Part shown: piece by piece, positions 27,331 through 36,220 of the stretch
Layout of the letters: every line of letters starts with the position of its first letter
How positions within the stretch are numbered: position 1 is the first letter of the stretch
Made by a program: the position numbers and the translations under genes
The notes under the pieces: generated by a model
Seen by the model: the letters and a program-made list of their open reading frames with translations, nothing else
Database searches by the model: none
What the model was told of the DNA's origin: nothing
Assembly: GCF_003667705.1 (NCBI RefSeq)
Contig: NZ_CP033019.1
Span: 310,001-374,000, forward strand
Direction: 5' to 3'
DNA from: Janthinobacterium agaricidamnosum
GTDB taxonomy: Bacteria > Pseudomonadota > Gammaproteobacteria > Burkholderiales > Burkholderiaceae_D
Length of the DNA stretch: 64,000 bases

Positions 27331-28446
27331 ATGCCCATTAACGAGAGGCGCTCGCTGTGGCGGCGCGCCAAACCCTACCTGGCGGTGTTCGATCCGCCGC
27401 TGATGATCATCATCCTGATGCTGCTGTGCACCAGCCTGCTGACCCTGTATTCGGCCAGCATCGGCATCCCCGGCAAGATCGAGGACCATCTGCGCAACAT
27501 CATGCTGTGCTTTTTCGTCATGTGGGTGGCGGCCAACGTCACGCCGCAGATGATGATGCGCATCGCCGTGCCGGCGTACACGGTATCGGTGATCTTGCTG
27601 GTGGCCGTGGCGCTGTTCGGCACCATCAAGCTCGGTGCGCGGCGCTGGCTGCATATCGGCGTGATCGACATCCAGCCGTCCGAATTCCTGAAGATCGCCA
27701 CGCCGCTGATGCTGGCCTGGTTCTTCCAGCATAATGCGGGCGCCCTGCGCTGGAAATCGTTCCTGATGGCGGCCGTGCTGCTGCTGGTGCCCGTCTACCT
27801 GATCGCGCGCCAGCCCGACCTGGGCACGGCGCTGCTGGTGGTGGCGGCCGGCTTTACCGTCATCTTCCTGGCCGGCCTGTCGTGGAAGGTGCTGGCCGGC
27901 TTGCTGATCACCTTTGTTTCCTGCCTGCCGATCGCCTGGTCGCACCTGCATGATTACCAGCGCGACCGCGTGATGATGCTGATCGACCCGACCAAGGACC
28001 CGCTGGGAAAGGGCTTCCATATCATCCAGTCCATCATCGCCATCGGGTCCGGCGGCATGACGGGCAAGGGCTGGACGCACGGCACGCAGGCCCACCTGGA
28101 ATTCGTTCCGGAGCGCACCACCGACTTCATCTTCGCCGTGTATTCGGAGGAGTTCGGCCTGGTGGGTAATCTGATTCTGATGCTGATGTATTTACTGCTG
28201 GTGGGACGGGGGATGATGATCGCCGCCAACGCCCCCAGTTTTTTCACTCGCCTGCTGGCAGGAGCGATAACAATGATTTTCTTTACGTATGCGTTTGTCA
28301 ACATGGGCATGGTCAGCGGCATCGTGCCGGTCGTCGGCGTTCCCCTTCCATTCCTCAGCTATGGCGGCACCGCGCTGCTGACCCTGGGCGTGGCCACCGG
28401 CATCCTGATGAGCATTCAGCGCCACCGCAAGCTGGTGCAGACCTGA
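27331..28446 (+). CDS. rodA: Peptidoglycan glycosyltransferase RodA (SEDS family)
   Basis: RodA is the membrane glycosyltransferase that polymerises lipid II together with PBP2. The 371-residue SEDS protein has about ten membrane segments. It carries DIQPSEFLKIATPLMLAWF, ARQPDLGTALLV and PERTTDFIFAVYSEEFG, where Asp265 corresponds to the essential aspartate of the family. The stop codon overlaps the rlpA start (TGATG). Confidence 0.96.
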   Translation: MPINERRSLWRRAKPYLAVFDPPLMIIILMLLCTSLLTLYSASIGIPGKIEDHLRNIMLCFFVMWVAANVTPQMMMRIAVPAYTVSVILLVAVALFGTIKLGARRWLHIGVIDIQPSEFLKIATPLMLAWFFQHNAGALRWKSFLMAAVLLLVPVYLIARQPDLGTALLVVAAGFTVIFLAGLSWKVLAGLLITFVSCLPIAWSHLHDYQRDRVMMLIDPTKDPLGKGFHIIQSIIAIGSGGMTGKGWTHGTQAHLEFVPERTTDFIFAVYSEEFGLVGNLILMLMYLLLVGRGMMIAANAPSFFTRLLAGAITMIFFTYAFVNMGMVSGIVPVVGVPLPFLSYGGTALLTLGVATGILMSIQRHRKLVQT

Positions 28447-29498
28447 TGCGGGCGCCTGTCGATACCTTCGCCATGCGCGGGCTCAGCCTTGCCGCCTTGC
28501 TGACCCTGGCCGCCTGCGGCACCGCGCCGCACAAGCCCGCATCGAACAACGTGCCGCTGCCGTCGGGCGGCAAGGTCAAGGTGCCCGTGCGCCAGGATCC
28601 CACCTTGCCGGTATTGCCGGCGGCCGGCTCCGGGCGCGGCGGCTACTACAAGGATGACGGTCCGGGCGACAATCCGCCCGCCAACCTGCGCGACGTGCCC
28701 GATGCGGAAGTGCGCAACGAGCCGTATTCGACGCGCTCGAACCGCCCGTATGTCGTCTTCGGCAAGACGTACACGCCGATCACCGACAACGAGCCATTCA
28801 AGCAAAAGGGCACGGGCACCTGGTATGGCAAGAAATTCCATGGCCAGCGCACCTCGTCGGGTGAAATCTACGATATGTACAAGATGACGGCGGCCCATCC
28901 GACCTTGCCGATTCCATCGTATGCGCGCGTGACGAGCATCGACAGCGGCGAGCAGGTGATCGTGCGCATCAACGACCGCGGCCCGTTCCACGCCACGCGC
29001 GTGATCGACGTGTCGTACACGGCGGCGCTGAAACTGGGCTTTCTCGGCAAGGGCAGCCACCAGGTGGTCGTCGAACGCCTGCTGCCGGCCGATATCGATG
29101 CCATCCTGGCGGCCCGCGCGGCGCCCAAGCCGGTGCCGTCGGTGGTGGCCATTTCCATCGATACGCCGGCCGACAGCGAACCGGAAATGCGCGCCGTGGT
29201 GCAGCCTGAAATCACCGCGCTGTCAGCGGTCGATGCCACCGTGGCCGCGCCCGCGCCAGCGGCGCTGGCCACCGGCTTCTACCTGCAGCTGGGCGCCTAT
29301 TCGCGTGCGGACAATGCGGAAGCGGGCCGCGCGCAACTGGCGCCGTATGCGCAAACGCTGGGCAATCTTGATGTGGTGCCGGCCGGCCCGTTGTTCCGCC
29401 TGTACGGCGGACCGTTCACGAGCCGCACCGATGCGGCGCGCGCGGCGGCCAGCCTGCCGGCGTCGGCGGGTGTCAAACCGATCGTCATTGAGAGATGA
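28446..29498 (+). CDS. rlpA: RlpA-family septal ring lytic transglycosylase lipoprotein
   Basis: The 350-residue protein starts with a lipoprotein signal (lipobox LAAC, LAALLTLAACG). It has a double-psi beta-barrel RlpA domain (GTGTWYGKKFHGQRTSSGEIYDMYKMTAAHPTLP through RINDRGPFHATRVIDVSYTAA) and a C-terminal SPOR domain (FYLQLGAYSRADNAEAGRAQL to the end). SPOR binds denuded glycan strands; RlpA proteins cleave such strands in Pseudomonas. A second start at 28473 (MRGLSLAALL) would give a shorter and more usual lipoprotein signal. It ends the mre-rod gene set. Confidence 0.9.
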   Translation: MRAPVDTFAMRGLSLAALLTLAACGTAPHKPASNNVPLPSGGKVKVPVRQDPTLPVLPAAGSGRGGYYKDDGPGDNPPANLRDVPDAEVRNEPYSTRSNRPYVVFGKTYTPITDNEPFKQKGTGTWYGKKFHGQRTSSGEIYDMYKMTAAHPTLPIPSYARVTSIDSGEQVIVRINDRGPFHATRVIDVSYTAALKLGFLGKGSHQVVVERLLPADIDAILAARAAPKPVPSVVAISIDTPADSEPEMRAVVQPEITALSAVDATVAAPAPAALATGFYLQLGAYSRADNAEAGRAQLAPYAQTLGNLDVVPAGPLFRLYGGPFTSRTDAARAAASLPASAGVKPIVIER

Positions 29499-29500
29499 GC

Positions 29501-29592
29501 GTAGGTCGGATTAGCGTGCAAGCGCGTAATCCGACACCATGGTTGGCGTCGCTGGCGTTGTCGGATTACGCGCAAGCGCTAATCCGACCTAC
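29501..29592. repeat. REP-type inverted repeat pair (copy B)
   Basis: Unit 1 (29501-29536, GTAGGTCGGATTAGCG...) and unit 2 (29559-29592) are in opposite orientation with a 22-bp spacer. Unit 2 is identical over all 34 bases to the unit at 44529-44562. The pair lies between the convergent rlpA and SPOR-protein genes, starting 3 bp after the rlpA stop codon. Confidence 0.9.
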
Positions 29593-29658
29593 CTGGCTGA
29601 AGCACAGTGAGCATCGCAGGTTGCCTATGCCGGACGCGCAGTAGGTTTGGTCCGGCGC

Positions 29659-30348
29659 TTATTTACAGGAGCGCAGTTCCTGCTCGTCGAACTGCTTCGT
29701 GATCTCGGCCAGCCGCGCGCGCGTGGCGGCGTCGAGGTCGCGGAACTGGTAGGCGAATTGCTTGCTGGCGCTGTAGCGCGGCGCGACGCGGGCGCTGTGC
29801 ACGCCCTGTTTGTTGAGCGATGCCAGCTGGCTTTGCGCGCTCGTTTCCGACTTGAATACGCCCAGTGAAATGCCCCAGCGCAGTGGGCTGTTTTCGTTCA
29901 TGATGAAGTAATTCGTCACGCCCAGCTGCTTCAATTCGCCGGCCTTGCGGTCGGCGCCTTCCTTGCTGCCCTGCGGCGGGATGTACACCATGTAGCTGGA
30001 AATGTCCTGGCCGGCGACGTTGCGGCGCGATTGGCGGTCGCCCAGGCTCAGCGCGGCCACTTGCGCTTCGAAGCGGCGGCCATCGGCCAGCAGGAAATTG
30101 CCCACCTCCGTGCACGCATACGATGGCGGCGGCGCCGGCGTTTCTGCGGCGACCGGCGCAGGCGCTGTGGCCACGGCCGGTGCGGTCGCCTGCTCCTGCG
30201 TCAGCAAGGTGAGCTTGCCCGCCTGCAGCTGGTTTTTCAGGCGCGCCGGCTCGCGCGTCTCGCTGCGAAAACTGCCCAGATAACCCTGGCCGATGGCCAG
30301 CACCAGCAGGTTGACGCCGGCCAGCAGCCAGAAGACGAATTTCAGCAT
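29659..30348 (-). CDS. Membrane-anchored SPOR-domain protein
   Basis: This 229-residue protein has an N-terminal membrane anchor (FVFWLLAGVNLLVLAIGQGYLG, residues 4-25), an Ala/Pro-rich linker and a C-terminal SPOR-like domain (SSYMVYIPPQGSKEGADRKAGELKQLGVTNYF followed by WGISLGVFKSETSAQSQLASL). SPOR domains bind denuded peptidoglycan, mostly at division sites. The start at 30348 overlaps the end of coaX by 7 bases. It is the second of three SPOR proteins in the window. Confidence 0.82.
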   Translation of the reverse strand: MLKFVFWLLAGVNLLVLAIGQGYLGSFRSETREPARLKNQLQAGKLTLLTQEQATAPAVATAPAPVAAETPAPPPSYACTEVGNFLLADGRRFEAQVAALSLGDRQSRRNVAGQDISSYMVYIPPQGSKEGADRKAGELKQLGVTNYFIMNENSPLRWGISLGVFKSETSAQSQLASLNKQGVHSARVAPRYSASKQFAYQFRDLDAATRARLAEITKQFDEQELRSCK

Positions 30349-31100
30349 ACGTGGTTTCCTTGTGTTCCTGCGGCCCCGGCGCGCGCGGCCGCCTGCAGGC
30401 CGATCATGACGATATTGTCGACCAGATGCAGCGGCACCGCCAGCGCCAGGGCCGGTGCGATGCGCAGTGCGGCGCCGCCCGACAGCAGGCAGGCGCTGGC
30501 GCCGTGCATGCGCACGGCCCGTTCGATGGCGCCCGCCTGCGCCGCCAGGCAGCCGGAGAGGATGGCGTCGTCCGTGTTGTCGGCAAAGCCGGCCGGCAGC
30601 ACGGCGTCGCTGGCGATGTGCGGCAGCTGCGCCGTATTGCGCGCCAGCGAGCTGGCCATCAGTCCCAGTCCAGGCAAGATCATCCCGCCGAGAAAAACGC
30701 CGTCGGCCGTGATGGCGTCGATGGTGGTGGCGGTGCCGCAATTGGCGACGATGACGGCCTGGCCAGGCGCCAGCGCGTGCGCGCCGATGGCGGCGGCAAA
30801 GCGGTCGCAGCCCAGCTGCGACGGCGCGCGGTAGCCGTTCGTCAGTCCGGCCAGCTGCGGCAGCGAGACAAAGTCACGCGGCGCGACCGGCAGCATGGCG
30901 CGCAGGCGCGTGCCGATGACGGCGCCCGCCACGTTCGACAGCAGCGCTTCGCTGATGGCAAGAGTCGCCCAGTGCGCGGCCAGGGTCTCGATCTGCGCAT
31001 GCGCGACGACGCCGCTGGCCAGCCAGCCGCCGGCCGCGCTGTCGGCGGCCACGAGCGCCCATTTGATGCGCGTATTGCCGGCGTCGATCAGCAGCAGCAT
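30342..31100 (-). CDS. coaX: Type III pantothenate kinase
   Basis: CoaX phosphorylates pantothenate, the first step of coenzyme A synthesis. The 252-residue ASKHA-fold protein shows LLLIDAGNTRIKWAL at the N-terminus, GCDRFAAAIGAH near residue 95 and ANCGTATTIDAI near 120. The orthologue in Bordetella is Baf, also next to birA, which supports the call. It is 4 bp downstream of birA and overlaps the SPOR gene. Confidence 0.94.
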   Translation of the reverse strand: MLLLIDAGNTRIKWALVAADSAAGGWLASGVVAHAQIETLAAHWATLAISEALLSNVAGAVIGTRLRAMLPVAPRDFVSLPQLAGLTNGYRAPSQLGCDRFAAAIGAHALAPGQAVIVANCGTATTIDAITADGVFLGGMILPGLGLMASSLARNTAQLPHIASDAVLPAGFADNTDDAILSGCLAAQAGAIERAVRMHGASACLLSGGAALRIAPALALAVPLHLVDNIVMIGLQAAARAGAAGTQGNHVC

Positions 31101-31104
31101 GCGC

Positions 31105-31908
31105 TCACTCCCCGGCCAGGCGCAAGGACACGTCGCCCGACATGACTTCCTGCAGGCCGCCGTCGGTGCGCAGCAGCAAACGGCCCAGCTGATCGACGCC
31201 GGCCGCCACGCCTTGCTGCAGCAGCTGGCCGTTGTCGAGGATTTTCACGTGCTGGCCCTGCCACGCGTGCAGCAGGTTCCAGCGTTCCGCAAACGGTGCA
31301 AAGCCCGTGTCGTCGAATTCGGCCAGCACGCCGGCCAGGCGGCTCAGCAGCGCCGCCACCAGGGTGTTGCGCTCCATCTGCGCCAGCCAGGGCACGGCCG
31401 AGACGCTGCGCCCGATCTGCCGTTCCAGCGCATCGGGCATCAAGAGATTGATGCCGCAGCCGATGACGGCCCACACGCCGCCGCTATCGTCGCCCTGTGC
31501 CTGTTGCGTTTCGACGAGGATGCCGGCCAGTTTGTGGCCATCCTTGAGCAGGTCGTTCGGCCATTTCAGTTGCACCGGCACGCCCAGCGCCGTCATGCTT
31601 TCGGCCAGCGCCACGCCGACGGCCAGCGGCAGGCCGACCAGCTGGTGCAGCGGCCCCTTGAAGCGCCAGGCCAGCGAGAACATCAGGCTGGCGTCCGCCT
31701 GCGACACCCACGGCCGTCCGGCGCGCCCCCGTCCGGCCGTCTGCTGGCCGGCGATGCGCAGGGTGGGGCCGGCCAGGGTGGCGCAGCGCGCCAGCAGGTC
31801 GGCGTTGGTCGATCCCGTTTCATCGACCACTTCGATGGCCACGTGCGAGGCGCCGGTGGCGCAATGGGCGGCGATGGCCGCGCTGTTCAAGTCTGAGTGC
31901 TTCGTCAT
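31105..31908 (-). CDS. birA: Biotin-[acetyl-CoA-carboxylase] ligase, no DNA-binding domain
   Basis: BirA attaches biotin to the biotin carrier protein of acetyl-CoA carboxylase. The 267-residue protein shows DETGSTNADLLAR, the biotinyl-AMP loop QTAGRGRAGRPW and KWPNDLLKDGHKLAGILVE. There is no N-terminal winged helix, so it is a monofunctional ligase and not a repressor. The start at 31908 (MTKHSDLN) is preferred to the longer frame from 31971, which overlaps the SDR gene. Confidence 0.93.
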   Translation of the reverse strand: MTKHSDLNSAAIAAHCATGASHVAIEVVDETGSTNADLLARCATLAGPTLRIAGQQTAGRGRAGRPWVSQADASLMFSLAWRFKGPLHQLVGLPLAVGVALAESMTALGVPVQLKWPNDLLKDGHKLAGILVETQQAQGDDSGGVWAVIGCGINLLMPDALERQIGRSVSAVPWLAQMERNTLVAALLSRLAGVLAEFDDTGFAPFAERWNLLHAWQGQHVKILDNGQLLQQGVAAGVDQLGRLLLRTDGGLQEVMSGDVSLRLAGE

Positions 31909-31918
31909 GTTGGTCAGT

Positions 31919-32680
31919 TCAGTTGCGCGCCTTGTGCGGCGCATTCGCGAAGGCCCGGTCGTAGACGGCATTGGGCAATGCGCGCAGCAGCTTGGCGACG
32001 ACGCCCATCTGCCACGGGATCACGCGGTAGCTGTCGCCGTCGGCGATGGCGCGCGCGGCGCGCACGGCGAATTTTTCGGCCGGCATCAGGAAGGGCATGC
32101 GGTAGGCGTTGTGGCGCGTCATCGGCGTGTCGATGTAGCCGGGCGTGATGGTGACGACCTTGATGCCCGCCGGTTTCAATTCCAGGCGCAGCGATTCGCA
32201 GTAGCTGATGACGGCCGCCTTCGAGGCGCTGTAGGCTTCGGCGCCGGGCAGGCCGCGGATGCCGGCCACGCTGCCGATGCCCACCAGGCGTCCGCTGCCC
32301 TGGTTTTTCATGGCGGCGATGAAGGGCGCGAAGGTGGCGACGGTGGCCGTGACGTTGATGGCGATGAGGCGCGCGAAGGCGTCGAGGTCTTCCGCGTGTT
32401 CGCTCAGGGTGCCGTAGGACACGCCGGCGCTGGCGATGACGACGTCGATGCCGCCGGCGTGGGCGATGAAGTCCTGTGCTGCGCCTTTCAGGGCGGCGTG
32501 GTCGCACACGTCGACGGCGTAGGCGCGGTGGCGTTCAGGGCGGGGCAGGGAAGCGATCAGTTGCTGCAGCGTGTCGCCGCGGCGGGCCAGCAAGCCCAGT
32601 TGGGCACCCTGGCGCGCGTACTGCAGCGCCAGGGCGGCACCCAGTCCGCTCGACGCGCCCGTGATGAAAACGCGATGCAT
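31919..32680 (-). CDS. Short-chain dehydrogenase/reductase
   Basis: This 253-residue protein is a classical SDR: cofactor motif GASSGLGAALA (residues 8-18), the NAG-equivalent ASAGVSYG near 84, catalytic serine in GIGSVAG and the YxxxK motif AYSASKAA near 150. The ARRGDTL segment after the second strand suggests NADP preference. The substrate is unknown. It lies 10 bp upstream of birA on the same strand and 37 bp downstream of dsbA. Confidence 0.88.
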   Translation of the reverse strand: MHRVFITGASSGLGAALALQYARQGAQLGLLARRGDTLQQLIASLPRPERHRAYAVDVCDHAALKGAAQDFIAHAGGIDVVIASAGVSYGTLSEHAEDLDAFARLIAINVTATVATFAPFIAAMKNQGSGRLVGIGSVAGIRGLPGAEAYSASKAAVISYCESLRLELKPAGIKVVTITPGYIDTPMTRHNAYRMPFLMPAEKFAVRAARAIADGDSYRVIPWQMGVVAKLLRALPNAVYDRAFANAPHKARN

Positions 32681-32717
32681 CAGGCGATGCCCGGGCGCGC
32701 CAGGGAAGTGGCCATGC

Positions 32718-33389
32718 TTATTTCTTTTCCGCTTTGGCTTTCGCGACCAGCACGTCCATCACGGTGAGCGCCTGGGCGTTCAGCTGCTCTTCGTTCTTGG
32801 CCGACTTGCTGCCCTGATCGGCTTGCGAAGGCGAGGTGATGTAGCGGCCGTCGATGGCGATCATGGGCCAGAACGTCACGTTATAGCCCTGCATCATGGC
32901 ATCCGCGCGGCGCACGCGGGCCGAGACGCCCATCGAACGGTAGGTGTCGATGAATTTCTGGCGGTCCACGCCCTGCTTGGCGACGAAGTCGAAGACGGCG
33001 TCGTCGGTGTTAAGGCGGTTGCGTTCCACGTGCATGGCGTGGAAGACGCCGGTGTGCAGCTTGTCGACCAGGCCCATGGCTTGCAGGGTGAAGAACAGGC
33101 GCTGCTGCGGCGCCACGCTCTCGTCGCGCGACACGTGCACGCGCTTGAAGACGATGTTGTCGCCCTGTTTCTTGACCCACGCCGCCAGTTGCGGCTCGAG
33201 CACGTTGCAATGCGGGCAGTAATAGGCGAAGAATTCCGTCACTTCGATTTTCTTGCCCGATTCCGTCGCCTGCTGCGCGGGCAGGGTTTCGTATTCGACG
33301 CCGTTCTTCGGCTCGGCAGGCGAGGCGGACGCGCCCAGGGCGATGGTGCAGAGGGCGGCGGCGAACAGGATTTTCTTCAGAAAACGCAT
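32718..33389 (-). CDS. dsbA: Thiol:disulfide interchange protein DsbA
   Basis: DsbA introduces disulfide bonds into exported proteins in the periplasm. The 223-residue protein has a signal peptide (ILFAAALCTIALGASASP) and the thioredoxin-fold active site CPHC at Cys58-Cys61 in FAYYCPHCNVLEP, followed by a helical insertion. Its place between an FtsN-like SPOR gene and an SDR gene is common in betaproteobacteria. It starts 9 bp after the SPOR gene. Confidence 0.94.
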   Translation of the reverse strand: MRFLKKILFAAALCTIALGASASPAEPKNGVEYETLPAQQATESGKKIEVTEFFAYYCPHCNVLEPQLAAWVKKQGDNIVFKRVHVSRDESVAPQQRLFFTLQAMGLVDKLHTGVFHAMHVERNRLNTDDAVFDFVAKQGVDRQKFIDTYRSMGVSARVRRADAMMQGYNVTFWPMIAIDGRYITSPSQADQGSKSAKNEEQLNAQALTVMDVLVAKAKAEKK

Positions 33390-33398
33390 GCTGGTTCC

Positions 33399-34115
33399 TT
33401 ATTTTTGGTTACGGACGACGGCGACATCGATGCCGTTTTCAGATAGTTTGGTGCGCGCGCGGTTCATCGCTTCGAGCTGGTTGAACGGCCCGATGCGCAC
33501 GCGGTGCAGCACGCCGGCGTCGGTGCTGCGGTCGCTGATGGCCGCTTCGAAACCGAGCAGCGCCAGTTTGCCGCGCGTGCTTTCGGCGTCCGACATGTCA
33601 TGGAAGGCGCCGGCCTGCAGATAATAAATCCATTTGTCGCTGGCTGCATCGGCCTTGGCTTCTTTCGCGTCGGCCTTGGCTTGCGGTGCTGGCGCCGCTG
33701 GTGCGGCCGCCGGCGTTTTCGGCGCCGGCTTGTCCTTCAGTGTACCGATCAATTCCTGCAGCGCGTCCGGCGGCGGTGCCTTCGGCTGCTGCGCGGTGGT
33801 GGGCGCCGGCGCCGGCGCGGCAGGCTGCGTCGGCGTGACGATCTCGCGCGGCTCCTTGGAGAAGTCGCGCGCCGCTTCCTTGGCCGCTTCCTTGTTGCCG
33901 TACATCGGCTTGTTCGGGTCGGCGATCTGGCCGGCCGTCGGTTCGGCCGACTTGCCGGCCTTGCCCGATTTGTCGGTGAAGGGCGAGGCGCCCTTGGTGA
34001 TCACCAGGGCGACCACCACGGCGATGCCCAGGCCGATGACCAGGCCGATGATGATGCCGACCAGGGTATTGCCCTGCTGGCGCCGGGTCGAAGAGAAGCG
34101 GGAAGCATGATTCAT
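33399..34115 (-). CDS. FtsN-like SPOR-domain protein
   Basis: The 238-residue protein has a short cytoplasmic N-terminus, one membrane helix (LVGIIIGLVIGLGIAVVVALVIT, about residues 18-40), a Pro/Ala/Lys-rich periplasmic linker and a C-terminal SPOR domain (DKWIYYLQAGAFHDMSDAESTRGKLALLGFEAAI to the end). This topology is that of FtsN-type division proteins. It lies 20 bp downstream of argS and 9 bp upstream of dsbA. Confidence 0.85.
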   Translation of the reverse strand: MNHASRFSSTRRQQGNTLVGIIIGLVIGLGIAVVVALVITKGASPFTDKSGKAGKSAEPTAGQIADPNKPMYGNKEAAKEAARDFSKEPREIVTPTQPAAPAPAPTTAQQPKAPPPDALQELIGTLKDKPAPKTPAAAPAAPAPQAKADAKEAKADAASDKWIYYLQAGAFHDMSDAESTRGKLALLGFEAAISDRSTDAGVLHRVRIGPFNQLEAMNRARTKLSENGIDVAVVRNQK

Positions 34116-34135
34116 TGACGGTTTGACCTTCGCGA

Positions 34136-35845
34136 TTACATTTTGTTTGGCGCGGACACGCCGATCAGTGCCAGGCCGTTGCGCAGCACCTGGCGCGCGG
34201 CGACGACGAGGGCCAGGCGGGCCATCTTGACGGCGTCGTCCTCGACCAGCACTTTTTCGGCGAAGTAGAAGCTGTGCAGGTTGGCGGCCAGCTCGCGCAG
34301 GTAGAAGGCGACCTGGTGCGGTCCCAGTTCGGCTTGTGCGCGCGCCAGCATTTCCGGGTAGGCGGCCAGGGTCGCCAGCAGGGTCGCTTCGGTCGGCGCC
34401 GTCAGCGGGGACAAGTCCACGCCGGCAACCGTGCTTTCATCGCCGCCCCAGTTTTCCAGGATGCGGCAGATGCGCGCATGCGCGTACTGCACGTAATAGA
34501 CGGGGTTTTCATCGGTGGTTTTCAGGGCCACGTCGACGTCGAAGACGAATTCCGTGTCGGCCTTGCGCGAGATCAGGAAGAAGCGCACGGCGTCGCGGCC
34601 CTTGGCGATGTCGCCGCCGCCCGACCATTCGATCAGGTCGCGCACGGTCACGTAGGAGCCGGCGCGTTTCGAAATCTTGACTTCTTCGCCGTCCTTCATG
34701 ACGGTGACCATCTTGTGCAGCACGTAGTCGGGGTAGCCTTGCGGGATGCCCATGTCGACGGCCTGCAGGCCGGCGCGCACGCGCGCGATGGTGCCGTGGT
34801 GGTCGCTGCCCTGGATATTGATGGCCTGCACGAAACCGCGCTGCCATTTCACCAGGTGATACGCGACGTCGGGCACGAAATACGTGTAGGTGCCGTCCGT
34901 CTTGCGCATGACTCTGTCCTTGTCATCGCCGAAGTCGGTGGTGCGCAGCCACAGCGCGCCATCCTGCTCGTAGGTGTGGCCCGCCTTGATCAAGGTTTCC
35001 ACTGCGCTGTTGACCTTGCCGTCCGCGTACAGCGACGATTCCAGGTAGTAATTGTCGAACTTCACGCCAAACGCCTGCAAGTCGATGTCCTGCTCGTTGC
35101 GCAGGTAGGTGACGGCGAACGGGCGGATCGAATCGATGTCTTCCACATTGCCGTTGGCCGTCGCTGGCAAGCCGTCGCTGGCCGCAACCGTCTTGCCGGC
35201 CTTGAAGTCGCTGGCGATGTCGGCGATGTAGTCGCCGTTGTAGGCGGACTCGGGCCATTCGGCGTCGCCGGGCTTGAAGCCGCGCGCGCGCGCCTGTACG
35301 GAGTTGGCCAGGGTCTGGATCTGCACGCCCGCGTCGTTGTAATAGAACTCGCGCGTCACCTGGTAGCCTTGCGCGTCGAACAGCGAGGACAGGGCGTCGC
35401 CCAGGGCCGCCTGGCGGCCATGGCCCACGTGCAGCGGACCGGTCGGGTTGGCCGAGACGAATTCGAGGATGACTTGCTTGCCGGCGCCTGCCGTGCTGCG
35501 GCCATAGCGATCGCTTTCGCCCAGGATGGTCTTGATGACGGCCTGCTTGGCGGCGGCGGAGACGCGCACGTTGATGAAGCCGGGACCGGCGATTTCCACT
35601 GCCTCGACCAGGCCCTTGCCGGCCGGGTTGGCCAGCACGGCCGTCACGATGGTTTGCGCCAGTTCGCGCGGGTTCTGTTTCAGCTGCTTGGCCAGTTGCA
35701 TGGCGATATTGCAGGCGACGTCGCCATGCGATGCATCGCGTGGTCGCTCGAGCACCACGGTAGGCTCAAGCGAAGTGCCGGCCAGGACGGGAGCGAGGGC
35801 GGCCTGGAACAGGGCGATGATTTCTTGTTTCTGTTGGGCGAGCAT
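34136..35845 (-). CDS. argS: Arginyl-tRNA synthetase
   Basis: ArgS charges tRNA-Arg. The 569-residue class I synthetase shows the HIGH-type motif in [20 protein letters not shown] near residue 130, [18 protein letters not shown] near 390 in the KMSK position, and the C-terminal anticodon-binding domain ending in [19 protein letters not shown], typical of ArgS. The N-terminal add-1 domain is present. It is divergent from rsmB. Confidence 0.96.
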   Translation of the reverse strand: MLAQQKQEIIALFQAALAPVLAGTSLEPTVVLERPRDASHGDVACNIAMQLAKQLKQNPRELAQTIVTAVLANPAGKGLVEAVEIAGPGFINVRVSAAAKQAVIKTILGESDRYGRSTAGAGKQVILEFVSANPTGPLHVGHGRQAALGDALSSLFDAQGYQVTREFYYNDAGVQIQTLANSVQARARGFKPGDAEWPESAYNGDYIADIASDFKAGKTVAASDGLPATANGNVEDIDSIRPFAVTYLRNEQDIDLQAFGVKFDNYYLESSLYADGKVNSAVETLIKAGHTYEQDGALWLRTTDFGDDKDRVMRKTDGTYTYFVPDVAYHLVKWQRGFVQAINIQGSDHHGTIARVRAGLQAVDMGIPQGYPDYVLHKMVTVMKDGEEVKISKRAGSYVTVRDLIEWSGGGDIAKGRDAVRFFLISRKADTEFVFDVDVALKTTDENPVYYVQYAHARICRILENWGGDESTVAGVDLSPLTAPTEATLLATLAAYPEMLARAQAELGPHQVAFYLRELAANLHSFYFAEKVLVEDDAVKMARLALVVAARQVLRNGLALIGVSAPNKM

Positions 35846-36220
35846 GAGCAGGATGGCGGTGGAACCGCGTTAAGAATGAATAGAATGAATCGAAAAGCAA
35901 AACGGACGGCCATGACATCGCCGCCCAGACTGCGTTAATTATACTGGTTTGCTGCCGGGAACAATACGCTAGCCGGCAGTGTCCCCGTGCTGGCGCGTTT
36001 CACGATATTATCAGGACAGCATGCCCATGTTGGTGCGCGAAAACATCAGCATGGCGCATTCTGCTTGTATATATGCAGTTTTTTGCCGCAATTTACATGT
36101 ATCGCTGCAATCGCTTGGGCCAGAGGACGCCACAAACGCTACAATCGACCCTTTATTGATGACGCGCGGCCGCGACTTTGCCTCCATGCAGCCCGCCGCG
36201 CGCAGCCACACCGGATAACT
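35846..36220. other. Divergent argS/rsmB intergenic region
   Basis: The 375 bp between argS and rsmB hold no convincing gene. An open frame continuous with rsmB runs back to 35987 but lacks family similarity. A possible rsmB promoter is TTGGGC (36115-36120) with TACAAT (36140-36145), although the 19-base spacing is long. The argS promoter should lie in the A+T-rich stretch near 35860-35950. Confidence 0.45.
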
